Shown: positions 23,514-28,605 of the stretch, one piece after another
Layout of the letters: the number at the start of each line of letters is the position of its first letter
How positions within the stretch are numbered: position 1 is the first letter of the stretch
Assembly: GCA_021790135.1 (NCBI GenBank)
Contig: JAJYIJ010000004.1
Span: 1 to 28,605, forward strand
Reading direction: 5' to 3'
Source: a bacterium
GTDB taxonomy: Bacteria > Patescibacteriota > Patescibacteriia > Magasanikbacterales > GWA2-37-8
Length of the DNA stretch: 28,605 nt
Notes under the pieces: model-generated
What the model was told of the DNA's origin: nothing
The model's input: the letters and a program-made list of their open reading frames with translations, nothing else
Databases searched by the model: none
Made by a program: the position numbers and the translations under genes

Positions 23514-24119
23514 ATGTCATTACGTACCCGCATTTTCATCATTGTCAGCCTCGGTGTTCTAGCTATCCTGGGGGTTAGTCTGCTTATTTTATTGTTCTCT
23601 CGCTCCCATTCGGCCGCCCCGAGTCCGAGCGGTCCAACCACGACGACGCCAAGCAACGTGATCGATAACAGTAATTTTAATCAAACTGTTTTGCCTGGCG
23701 CCACCATTACACCGCCGCCGTCTGGCGTGCCGGTGAAGGCACAAACATCACTCGAAACCGAGCAGACCACCGTAAAGCAACTGGCAAAACTTTTTATTGA
23801 ACGTTACAACAGCTACTCAACGCAAAATAATTCACAAAATATTTTGTCCGTCCAAAATCTTGTGACCCCAGCTTATTGGCAAAAGTTGAGCGGTTATATT
23901 GGACAGTCCGAGCCGAGTTCATTTACCGGCGTTACCACGGTTGTTCTCAGCACGAGCATAGACTCCTGGCAGGATACCTCGGCGGCTCTGACACTCAAAA
24001 CGCAACGTGTCATAAATAACAATGGCGTTACGACCGTCACGTATCAAACCTACACCGTTTCCATGGTCAAGCAAAATAGTTCGTGGCTCGTGAGCAACTA
24101 CGCCAGCGTGAAAAGCTGA
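23514..24119 (+). CDS. single-pass extracytoplasmic protein, possible VirB8/NTF2-like
   Basis: A 201-residue protein. Residues 8-28 form one membrane helix (IFIIVSLGVLAILGVSLLIL), then a Ser/Pro/Thr-rich linker to about residue 75, then a compact alpha+beta domain of about 115 residues: a helix (VKQLAKLFIERYNSY), LVTPAYWQKLSGYI, and four to five beta strands ending in KQNSSWLVSNYASV. This topology, a short cytoplasmic tail, one helix and a helix-plus-sheet domain, resembles the NTF2-like fold of VirB8/TcpC periplasmic proteins. The assignment is inference from layout and neighbourhood; no sequence signature proves it. It follows virB4 by 23 bases. The strand pattern around KTQRVINNNGVTTVTYQTYT supports a small beta sheet. 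Confidence 0.72.
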   Translation: MSLRTRIFIIVSLGVLAILGVSLLILLFSRSHSAAPSPSGPTTTTPSNVIDNSNFNQTVLPGATITPPPSGVPVKAQTSLETEQTTVKQLAKLFIERYNSYSTQNNSQNILSVQNLVTPAYWQKLSGYIGQSEPSSFTGVTTVVLSTSIDSWQDTSAALTLKTQRVINNNGVTTVTYQTYTVSMVKQNSSWLVSNYASVKS

Positions 24120-24124
24120 AACTT

Positions 24125-24817
24125 ATGACAGGGAGGGGGATACTTACTTTTTTCCAGGAAATTTTATTTCCCCATTTTTGCGTTGCCTGCGGGAGCGATG
24201 GCAGCTGGTGGTGCGATTCTTGCCGCCAGAAGGAAAAAATAAGTTTACATTTTTCTTGTCCGACGTGTGGAAGCGTCTTAAAAGACGAGGGCTTATCTCA
24301 GCATCGCTGCCCCGGAAATTTAGATGCGATTATCACCATTTTTCCGTATGTGCCAAGGCATCCGGCGGCAACCCTCATTCGAGCGTTCAAATATCATCAA
24401 GGCAGAAGTTTGGTAACTCTTTGGCAAGATGTGTTAACGAAGGTCTCATTTCTTTTTGTCAAACAAAAAGAATTTACTATCATTCCTGTTCCACTGCATG
24501 AATCACGTCTTCGCTCTCGCGGCTATAATCAAGCCGAGCTCATCGCACGATTGGTAGCGGAGCGTGCGAGTGTACCTCTCGATTCCAGCAGCCTCAGGCG
24601 CGTGCGCCCGACCGCCCAACAGGCAAAATTAAAAATCATGAATGAACGTCAGCAAAATGTCAGCGGCGCTTTTCGTTGGGTTGCTCCAGCGGCACCAAAA
24701 CGCGTATTTTTGGTTGATGATGTCTTCACCACGGGCGCAACTATGCAGGAATGCGCGGGCAGCATCAAGGCTGCCGGCGCTGAAGAAGTAATTGGTTTCG
24801 CGCTAGCGCACGGTTGA
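24125..24817 (+). CDS. comF: ComF family phosphoribosyltransferase-like protein
   Basis: The protein has 230 residues from ATG 24125. A GTG at 24083 is in frame but overlaps the upstream gene by 37 bases. The N-terminal zinc ribbon has Cys at 19, 22, 30 and 33 (CVACGSDGSWWCDSC), a second set CPTCG (45-49) and C62. The type I phosphoribosyltransferase part has ALIRAFKYHQG-like segments (here TLIRAFKYHQ), PVPLHESRLRSRGYNQAELIA and the PRPP-binding loop VFLVDDVFTTGAT (about 195-207). ComF-family proteins assist natural transformation, where they act with the ComFA helicase and DprA in the cytoplasm, although ComF-like genes also occur without competence. The downstream end overlaps the convergent gene by 15 bases. 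Being last in the VirB4 transcript suggests, but does not prove, a tie between the membrane machine and DNA uptake. Confidence 0.92.
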   Translation: MTGRGILTFFQEILFPHFCVACGSDGSWWCDSCRQKEKISLHFSCPTCGSVLKDEGLSQHRCPGNLDAIITIFPYVPRHPAATLIRAFKYHQGRSLVTLWQDVLTKVSFLFVKQKEFTIIPVPLHESRLRSRGYNQAELIARLVAERASVPLDSSSLRRVRPTAQQAKLKIMNERQQNVSGAFRWVAPAAPKRVFLVDDVFTTGATMQECAGSIKAAGAEEVIGFALAHG

Positions 24818-26389
24818 GGTAACAATACGTTGCCAAATCAGGGCCAGTGGATCTTGGTAGACAAGTTTCCAGTCATGCGACGTAGCCAAATCATTCTCGA
24901 GCTGGGTCGGTTGCGCCGGCGCCTCACCGGGAAGGTTGTTGCTCCCAAAAATAAACCGGTTGATGGCATCCGGAGTGCCGCTGTAGCCGGTGAAGTCTCT
25001 CTGCAAAAGGATAAAATTCGCTGGTGTTTGTTCAATAGCGGCGAGTCCTCCCGGATCGAAACGAAGCGCGCGATATTTTTGAAAAAGCAATTCGCCGCTT
25101 GGCAGCCGCCAGGTTGCAGTCCCTCGCCCGTCGATATACAGGGGAACATTGGGCAGCATCCAATCAAGAAAGCCTCCCCAGCGGAATTCATTGAACAAAA
25201 TAACTGGCGTTTGTTTTTCGGTCTTGACCAAAAATTCTGCCGCTGCCAGCGGAAAACCATTGGCCGAGAGCAGGGCCTGATCGTGCCAAACGTCTTGGGT
25301 AAGGTGAAGCGTTGAGCCAAAAGAAAATAAAATAAAAACAACCAGAACAAAGTATTCGCCGTAGGGACCAAAAAAGACCAGTGTCTTTTTTGGAGGGGGG
25401 AATGCTCTTCGCCAGCCGTTCTTCACTTCTTCCAAGGTGATCGCCAGAATCGGCACTGCAATGAGCATAAGATAGATCATGTTACGTTTGTAGCGCCAGG
25501 CCGAGTAGAAGAATGCCGCAAACAACAGAAACTGCGGCAGCGTCAGGCGACGTTTTACGATTCCAAGAATGGCAAGCGCCGCGACAACGGAGCCGATGAT
25601 AAGCGGAATCCAAAAAATCGGGTAGGTATAACTTGGCAGCCACTCGTTGATGAATTGTTGATAATAGGTAGTACTGAAATAAGAAAAGACTTCGCGCCAA
25701 AGGCCAAAGCCGTAGGGGTTAAGCAGCGTGGCTAGCAGCGAAATACCGGCAAACACCGCAACATTTTTATAATCAACTTTTGACCAATGCGACGTCAGGC
25801 GAAGCTGCGGCCAGCGAAGCGTCAAAAAATATGCTCCGGCATTGCCGACCAGGTAGATGGCAATTATGATAAAACCCAAAATCCAGCTGCCGTGCATGGC
25901 CGCCCAAATCCAAAATAACGCCGGCCAGGCATAATAATATTTTTTACCAGGAATTTTTTCGAGGCAAAGGAGCAACAGAATCGAGAAAAGGGGAGCGATG
26001 ACCGTCGATCGCGGCAAAAGAATATAACTAATCGACCAGAGGGCAACCATGGCAATAAAAAGAGCGCTTGGCGTCAGTTTTTTTTGCCCCAGATAAATAG
26101 CCAAAACAAAAGCTGTCCAGATAGCCAAGCCAATAAGAATAACTAAAAAATTATAGCCGACGGTGTGATATACGAACCAAAAAATAAGATCGCTGCCCCA
26201 CTCGTGGTTAACATAGGGAAGACCGGCATAACTCCAGGTATAGGAATCGGTGTAGGGAAAATGGCCGCTGGCGATTTGCTGTCCGAAACGAAGATGCCAG
26301 CCGAAGTCACCGTCAAAGCCGCGTGAAATCAGGCTGATGGACAAAAGCGCTCCGGCCAGGATGAGCAAGATGATGACGAAACGTTTCAT
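24803..26389 (-). CDS. polytopic GT-C-like membrane protein (putative glycosyltransferase)
   Basis: A 528-residue protein with an N-terminal signal anchor and about ten predicted membrane helices, then a soluble extracytoplasmic C-terminal domain from about residue 350. After the first helix comes FDGDFGWHLRFG (25-36) and GLPYVNHEWGSDLIFW, the first-loop acidic pattern (D-x-D/x-W-W-H-L-x-x-G ... HEW) of GT-C type membrane glycosyltransferases using lipid-linked sugars. The C-terminal domain contains NEFRWGGFLDW and LYIDGRGTATW, also seen in that group. No specific acceptor can be named, and it may glycosylate surface proteins or lipids. It converges on comF with a 15-base overlap and no terminator between. 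Its own promoter is predicted at 26400-26428. Confidence 0.8.
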   Translation of the reverse strand: MKRFVIILLILAGALLSISLISRGFDGDFGWHLRFGQQIASGHFPYTDSYTWSYAGLPYVNHEWGSDLIFWFVYHTVGYNFLVILIGLAIWTAFVLAIYLGQKKLTPSALFIAMVALWSISYILLPRSTVIAPLFSILLLLCLEKIPGKKYYYAWPALFWIWAAMHGSWILGFIIIAIYLVGNAGAYFLTLRWPQLRLTSHWSKVDYKNVAVFAGISLLATLLNPYGFGLWREVFSYFSTTYYQQFINEWLPSYTYPIFWIPLIIGSVVAALAILGIVKRRLTLPQFLLFAAFFYSAWRYKRNMIYLMLIAVPILAITLEEVKNGWRRAFPPPKKTLVFFGPYGEYFVLVVFILFSFGSTLHLTQDVWHDQALLSANGFPLAAAEFLVKTEKQTPVILFNEFRWGGFLDWMLPNVPLYIDGRGTATWRLPSGELLFQKYRALRFDPGGLAAIEQTPANFILLQRDFTGYSGTPDAINRFIFGSNNLPGEAPAQPTQLENDLATSHDWKLVYQDPLALIWQRIVTSTVR

Positions 26390-26399
26390 AATGCCCTTT

Positions 26400-26428
26400 A
26401 GTATAGCATATTTAGCATACTTGACTAA
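26400..26428 (-). promoter_or_regulatory. promoter for the GT-C-like gene
   Basis: On the minus strand TATACT (26405-26400) stands 10 bases before the start codon at 26389, so the leader would be only a few bases. A weak -35, TTAGTC (26428-26423), sits 17 bases upstream and overlaps the -35 of the divergent tRNA promoter. Two TAGCATA repeats (26404-26410 and 26413-26419) lie within the shared region and could be an operator. Near-leaderless initiation is implied. Confidence 0.45.
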
Positions 26429-26448
26429 GCTGTAATTTTTGCTACAAT
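26421..26448 (+). promoter_or_regulatory. sigma70-like promoter for tRNA-Ser
   Basis: TTGACT (26421-26426), a 16-base spacer, and TACAAT (26443-26448). The expected start is near 26455, about 18 bases before the mature tRNA 5' end at 26473. It is the best -35/-10 pair near this gene and is divergent from the GT-C-like gene. Confidence 0.7.
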
Positions 26449-26453
26449 AATGG

Positions 26454-28133
26454 CTACAAAATCACAACAAATGGAGAGGTGGCCGAGTTGGTTGAAGGCA
26501 CCACACTGCTAACGTGGCAGGGTCTAAAAAGCCCTCGCGAGTTCGAATCTCGCCCTCTCCGCAGATCGCGACAAAGTGAGTGTAACTGCTCACTTTTTTG
26601 CTTAGTATAGGGTTTTTTATTTAGTTCGAACCGCAAATATTTTGCTTCAATCGGTTTTATTTCATCTTTCACCGGAACAAGCCATTTATGCGGTGTAATC
26701 GTTAATTTTCTATCACTCATTACTTGGTTAGAACCGACTTGTAACACCACCGTTTTTTTATCTTTCGGCGTACCCTTATTAAAGTTAATTCGTGCTCGTG
26801 TCCCGTACTCAATTTTTTTAATCTTCTCGTCAAACTCGCTGCCTTTCTTCTTCACCTCAATAATCTTTTGCGACAGCCGGACAATCTCTTTTTCATAGTC
26901 GTTGCGTTGGGTCGTAAATTCATCATCAGGGATTAAGCCTTTACAGCTTAATTTCGTCAGGTTAATTTTTTCGAGCTTCAGTTTTTCAATCGCTTTTTCA
27001 AGATTTCCGATAGCGTCCTTGTCAGTATTAGGGTGAGCTTTCTTATCTTCCTCAACAATCTGAAAAAACAGCTTTTTAAAATCTTCTTGAAACTCATAAT
27101 TGGCTAATTCAGCGTCTATCTGTTTCTCAAGTTCCCTTACCTCAACGGCAGGTTGTAAACATTTATAAGACGTTTTTCTGTGCGAACAACGATAATAAGT
27201 ATATTCTGTCTGCTTGCCAGTACTCTTAATAATTTTCTTTTTCAAATCGGCGGATACGGAACAGCCACATTCAGCACAGCGGATTATACCGGTGTATGCA
27301 AAATCATTTTTCTTGTTGCGTGGTTTGCCTTGCCGTCCGAGCAAAAATTGAATCCGGTCATATTCCTCTAGTGTTATCATAGCTGTATGCTTGCCCTGTT
27401 TTTGTTTACCGTTGTACTCGATAATTCCGGCGTAAAACAAATTGGTAAACATTCGGTACAGCGAGCTACGGGACAATCTGCCGTTCTTTACCCGGGTCGT
27501 AAAATTCCATTCGTTATTGAGCTTGTCCAAAACTTCCGGAACGGAATAATTACCGCTAAGCATGAGATCAAAGGCTTTCCGAACTGTCTTAAAACGTGTT
27601 TCGTCTACCTCAATGGTGCTGTAACCGTTCTGTCGTATATTTTTGTAACCATTCGGACACATATTGGCCTGCCAGCCCATTTCAAATTTCTTTTCCAAAC
27701 CACGCCGGACATCCTTACCAAGTTTTGAAGAAAAATATTGTGATTGGCTCAACGCCATTTGTAACATCATGATCCCTTCGGGGGAATTATCAAAATTGTA
27801 TGAGCCAAATTTGAGATCGTGGATAACGCCGGTACGGACTAAATAGGTAATAGTTGAAGCATCAATTTCATTCCGGCTAAGTCGGTCAGGGTGCCACGCA
27901 ATAATGCCGGTAGCCTCGCCTTTGCGTATCCGTTTCACCATATCCTCAAATACTGGCCGGTTGTATGGCTTAAAAGCCGAGTGCCGTTCTTCCAAAATAT
28001 CGACTATCTCAACTCTGCCAAACAGCTCTTTCACTTTATCTATTTGGCTATCAATGGATAACGCCTGTCGTTCTTCGCCCTCGCTCGACTTGCGGACGTA
28101 GGCAAAGTATTTAATTGTTTTTTCTTTGCTCAT
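26454..28133 (-). CDS. large serine recombinase (site-specific integrase)
   Basis: A 559-residue protein. The resolvase N-terminal catalytic domain (about 1-150) has YVRKSS (12-17, nucleophile probably Ser16), SIDSQ (26-30) and AWHPDRLSRN (79-88) with the catalytic Arg pair. The recombinase domain (about 155-270) is followed by a zinc ribbon with Cys286, Cys289, Cys316 and Cys325, a coiled coil (about 380-450) and a C-terminal part. It catalyses insertion and excision between att sites through a 2-bp staggered cut. Length and order match large serine integrases. The frame has no stop until it has run antisense through the tRNA terminator and all of tRNA-Ser, so about the last 35 residues (from about 525, reading GLFRPCHVSSVVPSTN) are junction-encoded and not family sequence. 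Base composition is more AT-rich than the genes to the left. The start ATG has no Shine-Dalgarno; a structured leader lies just upstream. Confidence 0.92.
   Translation of the reverse strand: MSKEKTIKYFAYVRKSSEGEERQALSIDSQIDKVKELFGRVEIVDILEERHSAFKPYNRPVFEDMVKRIRKGEATGIIAWHPDRLSRNEIDASTITYLVRTGVIHDLKFGSYNFDNSPEGIMMLQMALSQSQYFSSKLGKDVRRGLEKKFEMGWQANMCPNGYKNIRQNGYSTIEVDETRFKTVRKAFDLMLSGNYSVPEVLDKLNNEWNFTTRVKNGRLSRSSLYRMFTNLFYAGIIEYNGKQKQGKHTAMITLEEYDRIQFLLGRQGKPRNKKNDFAYTGIIRCAECGCSVSADLKKKIIKSTGKQTEYTYYRCSHRKTSYKCLQPAVEVRELEKQIDAELANYEFQEDFKKLFFQIVEEDKKAHPNTDKDAIGNLEKAIEKLKLEKINLTKLSCKGLIPDDEFTTQRNDYEKEIVRLSQKIIEVKKKGSEFDEKIKKIEYGTRARINFNKGTPKDKKTVVLQVGSNQVMSDRKLTITPHKWLVPVKDEIKPIEAKYLRFELNKKPYTKQKSEQLHSLCRDLRRGRDSNSRGLFRPCHVSSVVPSTNSATSPFVVIL
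26473..26561 (+). tRNA. tRNA-Ser(GCU)
   Basis: A complete class II cloverleaf. The acceptor GGAGAGG (26473-26479) pairs with CCTCTCC (26554-26560), with discriminator G at 26561. T-arm: GCGAG TTCGAAT CTCGC (26537-26553). The anticodon loop is CTGCTAA, so the anticodon is GCU, serine for AGC/AGU codons. A long variable arm with an AGGG/CCCT stem confirms serine. The anticodon stem ends in an A-C mismatch (position 31-39). CCA is not encoded. A promoter precedes it and a hairpin terminator follows 11 bases downstream. The opposite strand is read by the end of the serine recombinase frame. Confidence 0.97.
26537..26561 (+). other. candidate attachment site at the tRNA-Ser 3' end
   Basis: The integrase gene directly abuts the 3' end of tRNA-Ser, the usual arrangement when an integrative element uses a tRNA gene as attB. 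The T-arm and 3' acceptor strand would be the shared core. No second copy of this stretch is present in the remaining 2 kb, so the other att site, if it exists, lies beyond the window and the exact core is unknown. Confidence 0.4.
26573..26599 (+). terminator. rho-independent terminator of tRNA-Ser
   Basis: The stem AAAGTGAG (26573-26580) / CTCACTTT (26589-26596) with an 8-base loop runs into T6 (26594-26599). It lies 11 bases after the tRNA. On the opposite strand the same DNA encodes residues near the recombinase C-terminus. Confidence 0.85.
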
Positions 28134-28150
28134 ACCGTTATATTAGAAAC

Positions 28151-28270
28151 AAAAAAGGGCAGCCCTGGCTACCCGACACAAATAATCGAAAGACTATTTC
28201 ATCGGCAGGACTGCCCACCTCTGGTATGAAATAAAAAAGCTTTCGATTGGTTGGATTGTGTCAGGTAGCC
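28151..28270 (-). promoter_or_regulatory. candidate attenuator or structured leader RNA upstream of the recombinase
   Basis: Read on the minus strand, between the small ORF and the recombinase start. Three nested inverted-repeat pairs make one long hairpin: 28270-28256 with 28181-28167 (15 bp), 28248-28240 with 28192-28184 (9 bp) and 28233-28226 with 28202-28195 (8 bp). Its loop (28225-28203) holds GGGCAGTCCTG, which can pair with CAGGGCTGCCC (28167-28157) just 3' of the hairpin, and that is followed directly by T6 (28156-28151). The latter pairing is a good intrinsic terminator 18 bases before the recombinase ATG and is topologically exclusive with the long hairpin, unless a pseudoknot forms. 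Both irregular base pairs are G-U in the minus-strand RNA but A-C in the plus-strand RNA, which supports an RNA role on the minus strand. An alternative is a palindromic MITE or recombinase-binding DNA site. Confidence 0.65.
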
Positions 28271-28286
28271 ACCATATAGTATCACA

Positions 28287-28505
28287 TTACGTTATTTTTT
28301 CAAGGGCGTTAAAACGCTTTATATCATCGTTGGTTATTGGTCTGTAGACAATCTCATTTAAGTTTACCATTGCAATACATTGTTTTAGAGCCTCATCATG
28401 GCTTAGGTCTTCATGGTATATTTTCTTATACAATCTTTGGAACTCCAAAATGTGGTGTTCCTGAACTCGAATAGGCATTGTTTCCGCTTCTGCTAACCGG
28501 CACAT
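28287..28505 (-). CDS. small helical protein of unknown function upstream of the serine recombinase
   Basis: The protein has 72 residues from ATG 28505; ATG 28478 gives 63 residues, starting MPIRVQEHHILEF, and is equally plausible. It is mainly helical, with the pattern LEFQRLYKKIYHEDLSHDEA, then ALKQCIAMVNLNEIVYRPIT. I recall similar small proteins ([LF]xxFxxLYxxxxxxxLxxxEA ... L[LV]xLxxxVYRP) next to serine recombinases in CPR genomes, but this is memory and not a search. It could be a recombination directionality factor or DNA-binding partner, but no HTH is clear. A good promoter lies 38 bases upstream, and the transcript would run through the structured leader into the recombinase. Confidence 0.65.
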   Translation of the reverse strand: MCRLAEAETMPIRVQEHHILEFQRLYKKIYHEDLSHDEALKQCIAMVNLNEIVYRPITNDDIKRFNALEKIT

Positions 28506-28542
28506 CCTCGACTAGGGAATATGCCGAGTAATCAACCACCCC

Positions 28543-28571
28543 AGTGTATTCGCTGGAAAATGTCTTTTCAA
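28543..28571 (-). promoter_or_regulatory. sigma70-like promoter for the small ORF and recombinase
   Basis: On the minus strand TTGAAA (28571-28566), a 17-base spacer, and TACACT (28548-28543). The predicted start near 28536 gives a leader of about 31 nt to ATG 28505, or about 58 nt to ATG 28478. It is the only convincing promoter between the right window edge and the recombinase. Confidence 0.6.
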
Positions 28572-28605
28572 AAATAGGCGTTTTCGACTTAACGTATTTA
28601 TTGAA

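Larger units (their letters stand above)
26562..28605. mobile_element. left portion of an integrative element inserted at tRNA-Ser
   Basis: From the tRNA 3' end to the right window edge there are a serine integrase, a structured leader, a small ORF with its own promoter, and then no further recognisable gene in the last 100 bases. Composition is visibly more AT-rich than the secretion region. The right boundary is outside the window, so cargo and size are unknown. Integration at the tRNA is inferred from the arrangement. Confidence 0.5.

Noticed and set aside
2381..24119. Relaxase, VirD4 or type IV pilin genes that would make this a conjugative element
   Set aside because: None of the frames shows the relaxase His triad, a coupling-protein Walker set with a membrane anchor, or a prepilin motif.
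26562..28605. Second copy of the tRNA-Ser 3' end (attR) inside the window
   Set aside because: No repeat of the T-arm/acceptor stretch was found to the right edge. The boundary must be further away or absent.

Overview
The window looks like chromosome of a Patescibacteria/CPR bacterium, probably Parcubacteria-like. This is inferred from gene content and style: a PrgI/VirB4/VirB6-type secretion locus with a very large Cys-rich secreted protein, a DUF4015-type putative glycoside hydrolase, very few Shine-Dalgarno sequences, and short palindromic repeats of a kind I associate with these genomes. TGA acts as a stop for several genes (tsaC, prgI, comF), so a recoded-UGA lineage is unlikely.

Layout. 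(1) 1-2300, housekeeping: the 3' end of a TsaC/Sua5 tRNA-modification gene, a membrane-anchored putative glycoside hydrolase and rsmA, with overlapping ends. (2) 2381-11735: a promoter, a membrane-anchored protein with a Ca-binding-like loop, and a secreted 2882-residue Cys-rich protein. (3) 11743-12168: a small mobile element, an inverted-repeat cassette around a GIY-YIG nuclease gene. (4) 12214-20656: a promoter, then a VirB6/TrbL-like polytopic protein with a long cytoplasmic tail, two soluble proteins of unknown family, a Pro-rich protein and PrgI. (5) 20657-20932: a stack of repeats, including a second nuclease-less copy of the same element. (6) 20933-24119: a VirB4 ATPase split into two genes plus a single-pass extracytoplasmic protein. 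(7) 24125-26389: comF and a convergent polytopic GT-C-like membrane protein. (8) 26421-28605: tRNA-Ser(GCU) with promoter and terminator, followed by the start of an integrative element. That element carries a large serine recombinase, a strongly structured leader upstream of it, and a small conserved-looking ORF with a good promoter. Its far end is outside the window.

How the genes fit together. Regions 2, 4 and 6 look like one functional unit: an inner-membrane export machine (VirB6-like channel, PrgI, split VirB4 ATPase, VirB8-like candidate) with a giant disulfide-rich exported protein and unknown cytoplasmic partners. No relaxase, coupling protein (VirD4) or outer-membrane core gene is visible. 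The locus sits among housekeeping genes, so it reads as a resident secretion, surface or uptake apparatus rather than a conjugative element. ComF next to it makes a link to DNA uptake worth considering but does not prove one.

The strongest candidate for something undescribed outside the secretion locus is the 28151-28270 structure. On the minus-strand RNA it can form either a long hairpin or a terminator stem with a U-run just before the recombinase start, and its two sequence irregularities are G-U pairs only on that strand.
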